This document shows positions 17,327 through 26,335 of a stretch of DNA of 64,000 nt, piece after piece (position 1 is the stretch's first letter; each line of letters starts with the position of its first letter). The position numbers and the translations under genes are program-made. The notes beneath the pieces were generated by a model, which made no database searches, was not told the DNA's origin, and worked only from the letters and a program-made list of their open reading frames with translations. The DNA is from Victivallales bacterium. Lineage in GTDB: Bacteria; Verrucomicrobiota; Lentisphaeria; Oligosphaerales; Oligosphaeraceae. Location of the stretch: NCBI GenBank assembly GCA_017554445.1, contig JAFZIJ010000157.1:1-64000 (forward strand), written 5' to 3'.

Positions 17327-18331
17327 TCATGCTGGGTGATTTAGTGGAGCTGCGGCTTCGCGAGCCATCTTCTTTATTTGGCGTAGCTTATATAAGGATA
17401 TCCCCATTAAGGAGCAGATTTCGTCGTCTTTGTAATTCTTATTCTTCATGTTTGTGTATGCATGGAGAATGGTTTCGTCTCTGCCTTCTCTTCTGCCTTC
17501 TCTTCTACCTTCTCTTCTGCTTTCGCCATAACGATAATCATCATAAGTAAACATTTCTTCAATCTCCTTTGTCTTGATTCCAAAATCCGTTTTCAGGATT
17601 TTCATCTTTTGAGTATGTGACATGGTTTTTGTGAGCAACACGTACATGAGCCACATCCCGCTCTGTTCACGCTTCGGCGGACAACCGTCACGGAGGCAAA
17701 GCATCCAGATGTCCATGAGGCCGTCTGGCATGGAACCGACAGGTTTCGCATGTCCGCTGGACATGTCCTCTATAGTCTGCTGGATGTGTAACACGCGGTT
17801 GACCAGCCTCTTGGGGACGATAGGGAGTAACCGGATGGAACAGACCCTGCACAATCGCGCATAATCCTCCTTGCCGTCCATCAGTTCTCCTGGTTGCCGA
17901 CTGATTAGGCGACAAGGATAATATATCATTCTTTTGTGAATTGCAAGCCAATTATTATAATCTTTTTGCATCTCTACGTCCAGAATGAGTAGATGGGCAT
18001 TTTCAGGAGCTCCCGGCAGGGGGAGTTCGGTGCGGAAATCATAGAAAACCGTACCGTCCGTGGCACTTTTATCCTCTGTACCAATGTTGGGAACGCTTGG
18101 ACGGATGACATCCTGTGCGACTGGTTCCGTCCCAATGCGTATGTTGGCCTTCGAAAGCCAACCGTTCATGATTTCAGATGGTTTCATCTGCTGAAACTCG
18201 GGAACGCAGGTCTTTAGGAGCCAAGCAGTAACGTCTGGACAACGGATGAGACGCTTGGCAAAGGTGTCCTTCTGCAAGTCGTTGCCATTCGACAGGGTGA
18301 CGCCTAAGTCTGTGAGATACCATTTTTTCAT
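17327..18331 (-). CDS. Rpn-type PD-(D/E)xK nuclease-family protein
   Basis: About 334 residues. The N-terminus (MKKWYLTDLG, then NDLQKDTFAKRLI) and the LLILDVEMQKDYNN segment, with the E-x-Q nuclease core, place it in the PD-(D/E)xK transposase-like (Rpn/PDDEXK_2) group. Members are DNases linked to recombination and phage defence. The tail has 12-bp repeat-encoded units (RREG repeated) followed by a helix ending DEICSLMGISLYKLRQIKKM, a probable DNA- or partner-binding end. I chose ATG 18331; a TTG at 18412 gives a hydrophobic leader not typical of the family. A fragment duplicating part of its C-terminal region follows immediately. It sits next to a restriction-modification pair. Confidence 0.8.
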   Translation of the reverse strand: MKKWYLTDLGVTLSNGNDLQKDTFAKRLIRCPDVTAWLLKTCVPEFQQMKPSEIMNGWLSKANIRIGTEPVAQDVIRPSVPNIGTEDKSATDGTVFYDFRTELPLPGAPENAHLLILDVEMQKDYNNWLAIHKRMIYYPCRLISRQPGELMDGKEDYARLCRVCSIRLLPIVPKRLVNRVLHIQQTIEDMSSGHAKPVGSMPDGLMDIWMLCLRDGCPPKREQSGMWLMYVLLTKTMSHTQKMKILKTDFGIKTKEIEEMFTYDDYRYGESRREGRREGRREGRDETILHAYTNMKNKNYKDDEICSLMGISLYKLRQIKKMAREAAAPLNHPA

Positions 18332-18472
18332 TGTATTTCGATTTCTGAAAACACTATGCTCATTATCTATGAATGCATAAATCAATCCAATCATGAATAA
18401 GATAGCATTCAATATATGGATGTCAAATTTTTATTTATAGTGATTATAACAAATTATATTGATATGATATAA

Positions 18473-18592
18473 ATCATAAAATATTATTTTGTAAAATAAT
18501 ATCTCTTGATAAAATGATAAATCATGCAAAGTCATTAGGAATTATTAGGAATCATCAAAAGTCATAAAGAATCATTATGATTTTTGTCATTA
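18473..18592. repeat. AT-rich degenerate AATCAT/AGTCAT repeats upstream of the Rpn-type gene
   Basis: In the 410-base gap 18332-18741 the stretch 18473-18592 contains many scattered copies of AAATCAT, AAGTCAT, GAATCAT and their complement ATGAT at irregular 9-15 base spacing. The same motif set occupies 35924-35995, upstream of the other Rpn gene. The remainder of the gap shows no gene. A TTGACA at 18716 has no matching -10 element at the right distance. Confidence 0.6.
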
Positions 18593-18741
18593 AAAGCCAG
18601 AGTAGTCTTGAAAAACAACAAGGATTCTTTACATTATATAAAAGAGTCCTCCATTAGCCGTTATCATGACAATACATGATGGACGTGGTAGCAGAGCACG
18701 GTTTGCGATAAGGCATTGACAAAAACAGTTTCATCAATACC

Positions 18742-19098
18742 ATGACATATCGGGAAAACATTAACATTCTTATCAAACGATTGCGGCGAATCCAATTGTT
18801 TTCATTATTTTTGGTTCTTTTGGGATTCGTCCTTACGGTTGCGGTGTTGAATGTTTATGAAAGTGACCAATGGTATAGTAAAGTAATCATACTCATAGGC
18901 ATCATAGGCGAATACTATTGTTGGGCGAAGGTCAGACAGATCAAATGTCCCCAATGCGGAAAAAGCCTTGGATATCTGCTTTTTGATCCATCGTATTCAA
19001 AGACAAACGGTGCGATTCATCTGCCAAAGGAACTGCCATGCGACATCCATTGCTGCGCCTATTGCAAAGCAAGCTTTGATGATGAGATGGATGGTTAA
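18742..19098 (+). CDS. Small membrane protein with zinc-ribbon-like tail
   Basis: A 118-residue protein with two hydrophobic helices (about residues 18-40 and 47-62), followed by two CxxC pairs, CPQCGK and CAYCKA, with CDIHCC in front of the second. These could bind zinc on the cytoplasmic side. I do not recognise a named family. Start ATG 18742 has no clear ribosome-binding sequence. Sitting between an Rpn-type nuclease and an orphan HipB-like regulator, it may be part of the acquired island, but no function follows from that. Confidence 0.6.
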   Translation: MTYRENINILIKRLRRIQLFSLFLVLLGFVLTVAVLNVYESDQWYSKVIILIGIIGEYYCWAKVRQIKCPQCGKSLGYLLFDPSYSKTNGAIHLPKELPCDIHCCAYCKASFDDEMDG

Positions 19099-19139
19099 CC
19101 TTCTGTCGTTGAGGAATGGGCCTGAAAAAATCTCAAAAT

Positions 19140-19203
19140 AACTCCTTATAAAATTTGATTTATCTCATATAAATACTAATTTATGATGAGTTATTAAGGA
19201 GTT
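19140..19203 (+). promoter_or_regulatory. Nested inverted repeats over the promoter and ribosome-binding site of the HipB-like gene
   Basis: AACTCCTTATAA (19140-19151) and TTATTAAGGAGTT (19191-19203) are inverted copies. Between them CTCATATAAA (19164-19173) and TTTATGATGAG (19180-19190) form a second inverted pair. The right outer arm includes the AAGGAG site 8 bases before ATG 19210. This arrangement could be an operator for autoregulation, as in HipB systems, or an RNA stem hiding the ribosome-binding site. Confidence 0.55.
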
Positions 19204-19209
19204 GTCATC

Positions 19210-19530
19210 ATGCCCAAGAACAGTGTCATCTTGTTTCCGAAAACCGCCGCCATGTTGAAACAGCTGGGGGAGAACATGCGTCTGGCTCGTTTGCGCCGCA
19301 ATGTGACGGCCCGTCTGACGGCTGAACGTGCGGGTATCAGCATCGCCACATTGACGAAAATTGAGCAGGGCAATCCAGCCGTCGCCATGGGCAGTTATCT
19401 CCAAGTGCTGGTGACGTTGAATTTGGAGCGGGATATTCTAAAAGTGGCTGCAGATGATGAACTTGGGCGCACTCTTCAGGATTTGGGACTGAGAGTGCGC
19501 GCACGAGCCTCCAAGCGGAAAAGCATATAA
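19210..19530 (+). CDS. HipB-like helix-turn-helix (XRE) regulator without HipA
   Basis: A 106-residue DNA-binding protein. The helix-turn-helix is at about residues 18-70 (LGENMRLARLRRNVTARLTA, ERAGISIATLTKIEQGNPAV) and the second half (MGSYLQVLVTLNLERDILKV) is the usual extension of antitoxin-type XRE proteins that pair with HipA kinases. Strong AAGGAG site before ATG 19210. The next gene is on the opposite strand, only 17 bases from its stop, so no toxin kinase follows: it is an orphan here. It may be a remnant of a toxin-antitoxin pair or a stand-alone regulator. Confidence 0.8.
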   Translation: MPKNSVILFPKTAAMLKQLGENMRLARLRRNVTARLTAERAGISIATLTKIEQGNPAVAMGSYLQVLVTLNLERDILKVAADDELGRTLQDLGLRVRARASKRKSI

Positions 19531-19547
19531 GGTTTGCGAATCAGCCG

Positions 19548-21920
19548 TTATTTCTGCGTGATTTTGTTGGCGATTTGGCGGCGCATCTGGCGGAGCAGGG
19601 CGGGATCGCGTGAGAAATCCGTCAGAGTCTTGATGAGGCGGCTGCATTCTTCACGGGACGATGCGCCGCACAACGTCAGATAATCGTAGTCTTCACTGCC
19701 GTCGCGGATGTTCGCAAGGCGGATGGATGGAAGTGGTTGCTTCGCACCAGGATAGAGAAGTTGTCCGTCGCCTGGCATTGATTTGACACTCGCGACGGTG
19801 AAGTCCGGCTGATAGCAGGTCGCTTCATCGAAACGGCGGGCATTCTGCCACCAGTTCACATGCCAGTAGAGGAAGCCGTCCGCCCTGTAGAGATAGCCCA
19901 TCCAGGCTAGCAGGCGGCCTTCGATGAAAGGATATTCCGTCGTCGCGATGTTTGCAAACGGTTGCTTCGGACTGCAGCAGGTGTACCACCAGACTTGATG
20001 GCCTTTTTCACGCAGCTTGTCAGAAAGCTCCAAATCGTATGCCCTTGTCTGCGGGCAGTACCAGTCGTTGGCGTAGCAATCCGTTCGTTGGGGATTGTGT
20101 TTCAAAGAGTTGTACATCTGGGAAGTCGTGAAGAACGCAACATCGGGATAACGCTCTTTGAACATCTTGTGGATGTGCGCCATGATGGGATAGTAGTCGC
20201 TTCCGCGTTCATCGAAGCCATAGCAGTAGGCGTATTTCGTCAAGCCATGCTTGCGCAGTTCCGCGACATACGGATCCAGACGTCGTTGGAACTCTTCATA
20301 CAGTTTGTCCGTGTAGTCGTTTTTCGACGCAAAGCAGACCCATAGCCGTTTGGGATCAGAGGGTTGCGGCACGAGATTTATGATGTTGAAACGGTTCATG
20401 CCGCGTTTCTGCGCATACAGGAGATCTTCGATGCGCGGTGGTGTCGTGCGGGAGATATCGTCTGGATTCAAGCGGTGGTCCAACATGATATCCCATGCTT
20501 TGCGGCGTGTTTCGTTGCGGTCGCCGTCACCGTATGTTCGGAAGAGATAGCCGTCCATCAGGCTGAAGGCCGTCGGATAGCTGAAGGTCTGCGGCAGAGC
20601 GAAATCGAAAATCGTCACATGGATGGGAACGATGACCTTCTCTGTTCCAATCACGATGGTTGCGTCGCCAGAATAATCGCCTGCCGCCGCTTCGCGATTC
20701 GCATGGACGGTCAGCCAGACACCTTGTGTTCCGTTTGCAGGAACCATGAATTCACGCGCGGGCAGGAGTGGATCCGGAATCCAAAATTCCGCCGCATGGT
20801 AACCGGTCGCCGCACTGTATTCATGCGGTTTGAGGCGCGGGATGTAGCCGACGCGTTCCCATTTCAATTCGCCTTTCAACGGTTCGCCCACCGTATTCTT
20901 TAGTACGGGCAATTCGACATTGACGGATGGAAGCGCTTGCGCTCCAGCTGTTATCAGAATCTGCGCGCTTTCTCGTTCCGCCTTTGCGAGTTCCAGTGAA
21001 ACGGCTTTTGGCGAATCCGCCGCAGGATATGTCAACGCCGAGATGTTCGTCATGGAATCCGCCGTCCAGACGCGATAACCGTCTTTTACGGGATTCTGCG
21101 GTAACTTCCTCTGCCAGAAGTCCTTGAGATCTCTTTCAATCGTACCGCTGACAAGTTTACCTTCATCATCCGTGCGACTGGCATCGATGATGAGTTTCGC
21201 GGCATTTTTGGGCATATCAACCATCCAATCGAATCGTGGCCCCTTGCCATTTGTTTCCTTCAGCATCTTGCCGTCCGCGTCAACAAGCCACGCAGTGTAG
21301 GTGACTCGCGAATGGAAGAAACTGGACTGGATTTTCACAATATCAGGACGGATTGGCGCAAGTGACTGCAGTTCAATGGCGCGCATGCGGACGCCCGGAT
21401 CGTCCCGCGACAGTTCGAGATTGTCAAACCACGCCTTGCTGTCCGTCGTATTGCGCATGAGGACGAAATAACGGATTTCCTTGATGTTCTTCTTAGGCCA
21501 GTAGCAGTTGACGGAGTATTCCCAATCATGGGTGCCTGTCGTCCACCAAGCGCTTACGCCCCAAGCACTTGTGCCGTCTTCAAAATAAATGTCCAGATAG
21601 ACGCAGTAGTCATGGGACGACATGACGTTTTCGCATTTACTCCAACCGCCGTAGATGACGGGATCCATGCTCGGTTTGTCGTATTTGAAGACCTGCCGGA
21701 TGCCGAAGGAGCGTTTTCCCCCTGTGTTTTCACCGTAAACGGCGGTTTTTCCTTCTTGCACAACGTCTTGCACGATTCTCAAGGGATTATCTGTATTGAA
21801 CGACTCCCAGCCCGGAAGCTTTCCATCCGCATCCGCTTCCAGCCCTGGATTGATCAATGCATTTCCACAAAACGCGATGTGCGACAATGCCAAAATGGCC
21901 AGCATGATTCGATATGACAT
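19548..21920 (-). CDS. Secreted DUF4091-type glycoside-hydrolase-like protein
   Basis: A 790-residue protein with a signal peptide (MSYRIMLAILALSHIAFCGNA, cut near residue 20). An N-terminal jelly-roll resembling a carbohydrate-binding module follows (INPGLEADADGKLPGWESFN to about residue 170). A central beta-sandwich comes next, then a TIM-barrel-like region with YAYCYGFDERGSDYYP, where D/E could be catalytic, and HQVWWYTCCSP. The end carries the DUF4091 hallmark RLANIRDGSEDYDYL. Members are thought to be exported glycosidases but the activity is not established. It stands alone on the reverse strand, with 137 bases before the radical-SAM gene, and may or may not be in that operon. Confidence 0.82.
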   Translation of the reverse strand: MSYRIMLAILALSHIAFCGNALINPGLEADADGKLPGWESFNTDNPLRIVQDVVQEGKTAVYGENTGGKRSFGIRQVFKYDKPSMDPVIYGGWSKCENVMSSHDYCVYLDIYFEDGTSAWGVSAWWTTGTHDWEYSVNCYWPKKNIKEIRYFVLMRNTTDSKAWFDNLELSRDDPGVRMRAIELQSLAPIRPDIVKIQSSFFHSRVTYTAWLVDADGKMLKETNGKGPRFDWMVDMPKNAAKLIIDASRTDDEGKLVSGTIERDLKDFWQRKLPQNPVKDGYRVWTADSMTNISALTYPAADSPKAVSLELAKAERESAQILITAGAQALPSVNVELPVLKNTVGEPLKGELKWERVGYIPRLKPHEYSAATGYHAAEFWIPDPLLPAREFMVPANGTQGVWLTVHANREAAAGDYSGDATIVIGTEKVIVPIHVTIFDFALPQTFSYPTAFSLMDGYLFRTYGDGDRNETRRKAWDIMLDHRLNPDDISRTTPPRIEDLLYAQKRGMNRFNIINLVPQPSDPKRLWVCFASKNDYTDKLYEEFQRRLDPYVAELRKHGLTKYAYCYGFDERGSDYYPIMAHIHKMFKERYPDVAFFTTSQMYNSLKHNPQRTDCYANDWYCPQTRAYDLELSDKLREKGHQVWWYTCCSPKQPFANIATTEYPFIEGRLLAWMGYLYRADGFLYWHVNWWQNARRFDEATCYQPDFTVASVKSMPGDGQLLYPGAKQPLPSIRLANIRDGSEDYDYLTLCGASSREECSRLIKTLTDFSRDPALLRQMRRQIANKITQK

Positions 21921-22057
21921 GGTGTTCCTTTGGTTTGATTCTGATATGGTTACATTTTCTTTTAGTTTACATTCAGAAGCCCGAAAAACAAATCATCCAT
22001 AGAAGTGGAGAGGACTGGATTAGCTGAAATAATATCAGAAAAGAGCTATGAAATGTT

Positions 22058-23167
22058 TCATCGGTTTTTCACCCATGCGGCGAGCTGTTCAAAGCGGTCG
22101 ATGGTGTGGTCGTAGAAAGCGATCCAGTCTTGGCAGAGGGCGCTTTTGTGGTCTGCCGTGAAACGGCGGTGTTTCGGACAGTCCGCCATGCAGAGGTTTA
22201 AGTAACGGCAGGAGAGGCAGTTCGGATTGTCTGGGCGTTTCTTCTGGCCGAAGGAGAGAAATTTAGGCGACGCAAAAAGGTCGGGGAGATTGTCCTGCGA
22301 AACGTTGCCGAGTTTCCATTCGGGCAGGACGTGAAAATCGCATGGATAGACGTCGCCATTGTGTTCGATGACCAGATAGTTGCAGCAGTTGCCGCCCATG
22401 GGGCAGACGGTTGGGTGGCCTGTCACAAGACGCGAGACGATGGAATCGAAAAGACGGATGGAAACCGTCGTGACATCGTTAGGATACCATGCGTCGAACA
22501 ATTGGCAAAGAAAGTCGCCCCACTGGCCGGGCTTCAGGGAAAAGGGCAGGGGGCGGTTGTCGTCGTCGCATTCGACGCATTCGATATATTGATGGTATTT
22601 AAAACCTAACTCCTTAATATAACGATAGATTTGGGCGGCGTTGCAGCAATTTGCTTTGGAGACAAGCGTCAGAATATTTGTCTCGACATGGTGTTTTTTT
22701 AGTCGTTTCAGAGCGTTCACAACATTCGCTTGGCTACCGCGTCCATCGACAGTTCGGCGATATCGGTCATGGAGGGCGGCTGGGCCGTCCAGACTGACGC
22801 CGACAAGAAAGTGGTTGTCATGCAGGAACTTGGCCCATTCATCCGTCAGCAGGACACCATTGGTCTGGAGGACATTGCTGACGGTGGACGACGGCGGCTT
22901 CAGTTCGTTTTGGATTCGAACGGCCGTCTTGTAGAAATCAAGCCCCATCAACGTCGGTTCGCCGCCTTGCCAGGCGAATGTGTATTCTGATTGCGGATGG
23001 CTGAAATAACTTGCAACCATCTGGCGGAGAGTCGTTTCCGTCATGCGGCGGTGTCCGTCTGGATAGAGGAGGCATTTGCAGGCGTAGAAACAATACTCGC
23101 AATGAAGATTGCAGTCTCCGCTTGCGGGTTTGACGAGCAATGTGAAGTCTGGAAGGTTTTCGGGCAT
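22058..23167 (-). CDS. Anaerobic sulfatase-maturating enzyme-type radical SAM protein
   Basis: A 369-residue radical SAM enzyme. The 4Fe-4S SAM cluster is at C19, C23 and C26 (CNLHCEYC), followed by GGEPTLMG. A SPASM domain with auxiliary-cluster cysteines is seen in CPMGGNCCNYLV, GDVYPCDFHV and NCLSCRYLNLCMADCPKHRR. These match enzymes that oxidise a Cys or Ser of a sulfatase to formylglycine under anaerobic conditions. No sulfatase gene is in the window, so the partner is elsewhere. ATG 23167 overlaps the stop of the upstream gene as TGATG, suggesting translational coupling. It is last in a row with ruvA, ruvB, yicC and a fumarase-type gene. Confidence 0.88.
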   Translation of the reverse strand: MPENLPDFTLLVKPASGDCNLHCEYCFYACKCLLYPDGHRRMTETTLRQMVASYFSHPQSEYTFAWQGGEPTLMGLDFYKTAVRIQNELKPPSSTVSNVLQTNGVLLTDEWAKFLHDNHFLVGVSLDGPAALHDRYRRTVDGRGSQANVVNALKRLKKHHVETNILTLVSKANCCNAAQIYRYIKELGFKYHQYIECVECDDDNRPLPFSLKPGQWGDFLCQLFDAWYPNDVTTVSIRLFDSIVSRLVTGHPTVCPMGGNCCNYLVIEHNGDVYPCDFHVLPEWKLGNVSQDNLPDLFASPKFLSFGQKKRPDNPNCLSCRYLNLCMADCPKHRRFTADHKSALCQDWIAFYDHTIDRFEQLAAWVKNR

Positions 23168-23745
23168 CAGTTGAAAAGCGTTTCCAGAACGCTCTGCGAA
23201 TGCTGTTTGACGTCTGCGTGGCGGCTGTTGCCGTTGGCGTCCATCGTGACGACGGCTGGAAAGTCCTTCACTTCGAACTGCCAGATGGCTTCAGGGGCGC
23301 CGAATTGGTCATAATAATAGACATTTGGAATGTTGACGACCGTTGCGGCGAGAATCTGCGCGGCGCCGCCGACGGCATGCAGATAGACACAACCGAATTT
23401 CTTGCAGGCTTCGGCGGTTTTCGGCCCCATGCCGCCTTTGCCGATGATGGCCTTCAGACCGAAACGTTCGATGAGCGTGGCTTCGTAAGGCTCTTCACGT
23501 GAAGAGGTTGTGGGGCCAGCCGCTGTCACGCGCCATTTGCCGTCGCTATCACGAACAATAACAGGACCACAGTGATAGATGACGGCGTTTGTCAGATCGG
23601 GAGAGGGCTGTTCGGGCACGGGATGGGAGACGAGATACTGGTGGGCGGCGTCACGCGCGGTGAAAATCGTGCCTGTGATTTCGACGGCGTCGCCAAGCTT
23701 CAGTGAACGGACATCCTCTTCTGTAAATGGCAGGGTGAATTTCAT
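23167..23745 (-). CDS. Fumarate hydratase class I beta-type subunit (Fe-S hydro-lyase)
   Basis: A 192-residue protein matching the C-terminal (beta) half of class I fumarases and L(+)-tartrate dehydratases: GTIFTARDAAHQYLV at residues 27-41, a GPTTSSREEPYE substrate-binding stretch, GKGGMGPKTAEACKKFG and the GGAAQILA helix. With an alpha subunit carrying the 4Fe-4S cluster it hydrates fumarate to malate in the citric acid cycle. The alpha subunit is not next to it and must be elsewhere if the enzyme is functional. It starts 3 bases after the yicC stop and its stop overlaps the radical-SAM start, so it lies in a tight operon. Confidence 0.88.
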   Translation of the reverse strand: MKFTLPFTEEDVRSLKLGDAVEITGTIFTARDAAHQYLVSHPVPEQPSPDLTNAVIYHCGPVIVRDSDGKWRVTAAGPTTSSREEPYEATLIERFGLKAIIGKGGMGPKTAEACKKFGCVYLHAVGGAAQILAATVVNIPNVYYYDQFGAPEAIWQFEVKDFPAVVTMDANGNSRHADVKQHSQSVLETLFN

Positions 23746-23748
23746 GGG

Positions 23749-24624
23749 CTATTCAATGTTCATGATTTGTTCGCGGATGCGGTTCAGTTCGGTCTTGAGG
23801 CTGAGGGCGTAGCCTGCGATATCCATGTCCGCTGTTTTAGCGGAAAGGGTGTTGGCTTCGCGATTCATCTCCTGGCCAAGGAAATCCAGATTGCGGCCCG
23901 GATCGTCGTCGCTATCCAGAAGTTGCTCGTATTGAACGAGATGTGACTGGAGACGGACGGTCTCCTCTGTGATGTCCGCCTTTTCGACATAGAAGGCGAG
24001 TTCTTTGGCGAGGCGTTCGTCATCGGTCTGCAGTTCGATGCCGAGCGTGGCGATTCGCTCCTGCAATTTCTTCTTTTGGAGGATGACGGCGTCATCCGCG
24101 CGGGCGGCGATTTTATCGACAAGATCCTTCAGATTCTGGCCGCGTTGGAGAAGATCCGCTTTGAGGCGCTGTCCTTCGGCAATGCGTGTGCGGTCCAGAT
24201 CATCGAGAGCATCTTCTAACGCCTTGGCGGCAAGCTTCTTAAGATTTTCATATGAATCAGAAGATGAATCGACGATGACACCTGGAACGAGCATGATTTC
24301 GCGAATAGTCGGCGGTTCGATGCAGTTTTCATTGGCAAGAGCGGAAAGTTCCGTGAAGACGGCGGCGAATTTTTCGTGGTCGATGGATTGCGCGGCGGCT
24401 TTCGCCTCTGGATCAAGTTTATAGGAGACAACGACTTGCAACGTGCCGCGAGAAAGTTTCTCCAAAATGATTTTGCGGAGAGACGGCTCGATCATGCCGA
24501 GTTCGCGTGGAATCGTGAAACGCATATCCACTTGCTTGCGCGAATTGACGGCGGAGACTTCAACGGTGACGTGGTTGCCGCCTTCGTCGGCGGTGGCACG
24601 TCCATAACCAGTCATGCTTTTCAT
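23749..24624 (-). CDS. yicC: YicC-family endoribonuclease
   Basis: A 291-residue protein with the family N-terminus MKSMTGYGRA, the internal VNSRKQVDMRF stretch and the conserved C-terminal end LDFLGQEMNREANTLSAKTA, followed by a helix with KTELNRIREQIMNIE. YicC/YloC proteins are ribonucleases in the cytoplasm reported to act in RNA turnover. Length is normal. It lies between ruvB and the fumarase-type gene in a five-gene reverse-strand row. The gap to ruvB is 31 bases. Confidence 0.92.
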   Translation of the reverse strand: MKSMTGYGRATADEGGNHVTVEVSAVNSRKQVDMRFTIPRELGMIEPSLRKIILEKLSRGTLQVVVSYKLDPEAKAAAQSIDHEKFAAVFTELSALANENCIEPPTIREIMLVPGVIVDSSSDSYENLKKLAAKALEDALDDLDRTRIAEGQRLKADLLQRGQNLKDLVDKIAARADDAVILQKKKLQERIATLGIELQTDDERLAKELAFYVEKADITEETVRLQSHLVQYEQLLDSDDDPGRNLDFLGQEMNREANTLSAKTADMDIAGYALSLKTELNRIREQIMNIE

Positions 24625-24655
24625 AGTTTTTCTAGGAGGCTAGATTTCTAGTGGT

Positions 24656-25711
24656 TTAGAACAGTTCAGGCTGGAAGGGCTGGCCTTCCGCAGGAGGATT
24701 GGGGCGGTGGCGTTCCGTGGGAACGATGCCGAAACGGCGATGCGCCTTGTCCGTGGCAAGACGACCGTTCGGTGTACGAATGAGATAACCTTCTTGTATA
24801 AGGTATGGCTCATAGACGTCTTCAATTGTGCTTTCTTCTTCGCCGACGGCGACGGCGAGATTCTTCAAACCGACGGGATGGCCTTTGAAACGGACGATGA
24901 TCGCTTCAAGGATGCGGTTGTCCATTTCGTCCAAACCGTCCGGATCAATATCGAGCATCGTAAGTGCTTGATCCGCAATGTCCGCTGAAATGACGGACTG
25001 TTTTTTGACCTGCGCGAAATCGCGGACCCATTTGATGAGATTGTTGGCGATACGCGGTGTGCCACGGGAGCGTTTTGCAATGACCTCCAAGCCGCCTGGT
25101 TCTGCTTCAAAACCAAGCACTTGCGCAGTCCTTTTCAAGATTCGGGACAATTCCTCCGCATTGTAGTAGTCGAGACGGCAAGTCATCGTGAAACGCGAAC
25201 GGAGCGGGGCGGAGAGTTTGCCCTGTCGTGTCGTGGCGCCGATGAGCGTGAATTTGGGCAGGTTGAGGCGGACGGAGCGCGCTCCGACGCCTTGTTCCAG
25301 CATGATGTCGATGACAAAATCCTCCATGGCGGAATAAAGGTACTCTTCGATCTGCATGGGCAGACGGTGGATTTCGTCAATGAAAAGGACATCGCCTTCC
25401 TTGAGGCTTGTCAGAAGCCCTGCGAGGTCGCCTGGTTTTTCGATGACAGGGCCGGAAGTTGCTTTGATATCGGCACCTACGTTGTTTGCAATGATATTCG
25501 CGAGTGTCGTTTTGCCAAGGCCGGGAGGGCCGCAGAGGAGGATGTGTGCCAATGGTTCATTGCGGGATTTGGCGGCCTCCGTCATAATTTGGAGGCGTTC
25601 CTTGACGCGGTCCTGGCCGGGGAAGTCTTCAAAGCGCTGCGGCCGCAACGGTGTCTCGAAGGACTCTTCGCGGGCGTTCAGTTCGGATGTGATGAAGCGT
25701 TCGGATGGCAT
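24656..25711 (-). CDS. ruvB: Holliday junction branch migration helicase RuvB
   Basis: A 351-residue AAA+ motor of normal length. The N-terminal stretch [20 protein letters not shown], Walker [10 protein letters not shown], Walker [11 protein letters not shown], the arginine-finger region [17 protein letters not shown] and the C-terminal winged helix ([20 protein letters not shown]) are all visible. It drives branch migration of Holliday junctions together with RuvA, encoded 9 bases upstream. RuvC is not in the window. Confidence 0.97.
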   Translation of the reverse strand: MPSERFITSELNAREESFETPLRPQRFEDFPGQDRVKERLQIMTEAAKSRNEPLAHILLCGPPGLGKTTLANIIANNVGADIKATSGPVIEKPGDLAGLLTSLKEGDVLFIDEIHRLPMQIEEYLYSAMEDFVIDIMLEQGVGARSVRLNLPKFTLIGATTRQGKLSAPLRSRFTMTCRLDYYNAEELSRILKRTAQVLGFEAEPGGLEVIAKRSRGTPRIANNLIKWVRDFAQVKKQSVISADIADQALTMLDIDPDGLDEMDNRILEAIIVRFKGHPVGLKNLAVAVGEEESTIEDVYEPYLIQEGYLIRTPNGRLATDKAHRRFGIVPTERHRPNPPAEGQPFQPELF

Positions 25712-25720
25712 GCGTGGAAA

Positions 25721-26335
25721 TTATGAGTTGAGGGCAGAGAGCGCCTTTCTGATAAGAGATTCCGCAGACGGGACGTTCGGAGCAGCTTCTTCGACGAGTT
25801 TGAGAACGACTTTGGAAGCCGCATCTTTCTTGAAACCAAGGGTTTCGAGAGCGGAAATGGCATCTTGCGCCTCCTGCGGAACGTCTTTGGAAGCCATTGG
25901 CGTGACGGCAGATGCGCTGACGGCGGTGATGCGTGTCACTTTGTCCTTCAGTTCGACGACCATTCGTTCCGCCGTGCGTTTTCCGACGCCGGAGATTTTC
26001 GAAAGGAGTTTGATGTCCGCCGATACGATGGCGGATGCGAAGTCCGAGACGGGCATGGAACTCAACACGCTGAGGGCGACTTTCGGGCCGACGCCGCTGA
26101 CTTCCGCCGTCAGCATCTTGAAGAGCGCTTTCTCCGCATCTGTATAGAATGCAAATAGTTGGATGTCATCCTGCCGGACGGCCATGACGGTCTTCAACGT
26201 GACTTTCTGGCCTTGCGGCGGAAGCTTGTCAAACGTGGAAAGCGGAATAGAAAGGTCGTATCCGACGCCGTTGACGTCCAGAATGACACTAGTGAAATTC
26301 GCCTCGACGACGATGCCTGTGAGTTGTGCTATCAT
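25721..26335 (-). CDS. ruvA: Holliday junction DNA helicase subunit RuvA
   Basis: A 204-residue protein with the OB-fold N-terminus (MIAQLTGIVVEANFTSVILD), two helix-hairpin-helix motifs (LTAEVSGVGPKVALSVLS and LLSKISGVGKRTAERMVVEL) and a C-terminal three-helix domain (DAISALETLGFKKDAASKVV) that touches RuvB. It binds four-way junctions and loads RuvB. The ribosome-binding AGGCGG before ATG 26335 lies in a perfect 6-bp hairpin (ACCGCC 26340-26345, GGCGGT 26349-26354), which might damp translation. Confidence 0.96.
   Translation of the reverse strand: MIAQLTGIVVEANFTSVILDVNGVGYDLSIPLSTFDKLPPQGQKVTLKTVMAVRQDDIQLFAFYTDAEKALFKMLTAEVSGVGPKVALSVLSSMPVSDFASAIVSADIKLLSKISGVGKRTAERMVVELKDKVTRITAVSASAVTPMASKDVPQEAQDAISALETLGFKKDAASKVVLKLVEEAAPNVPSAESLIRKALSALNS

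Noticed and set aside
18660..18741. tRNA-like stretch
   Set aside because: No cloverleaf arms or T-loop sequence can be fitted.
18716..18745. Promoter at TTGACA before the zinc-ribbon gene
   Set aside because: No -10 element at 16-18 bases; the start codon would fall where it should be.
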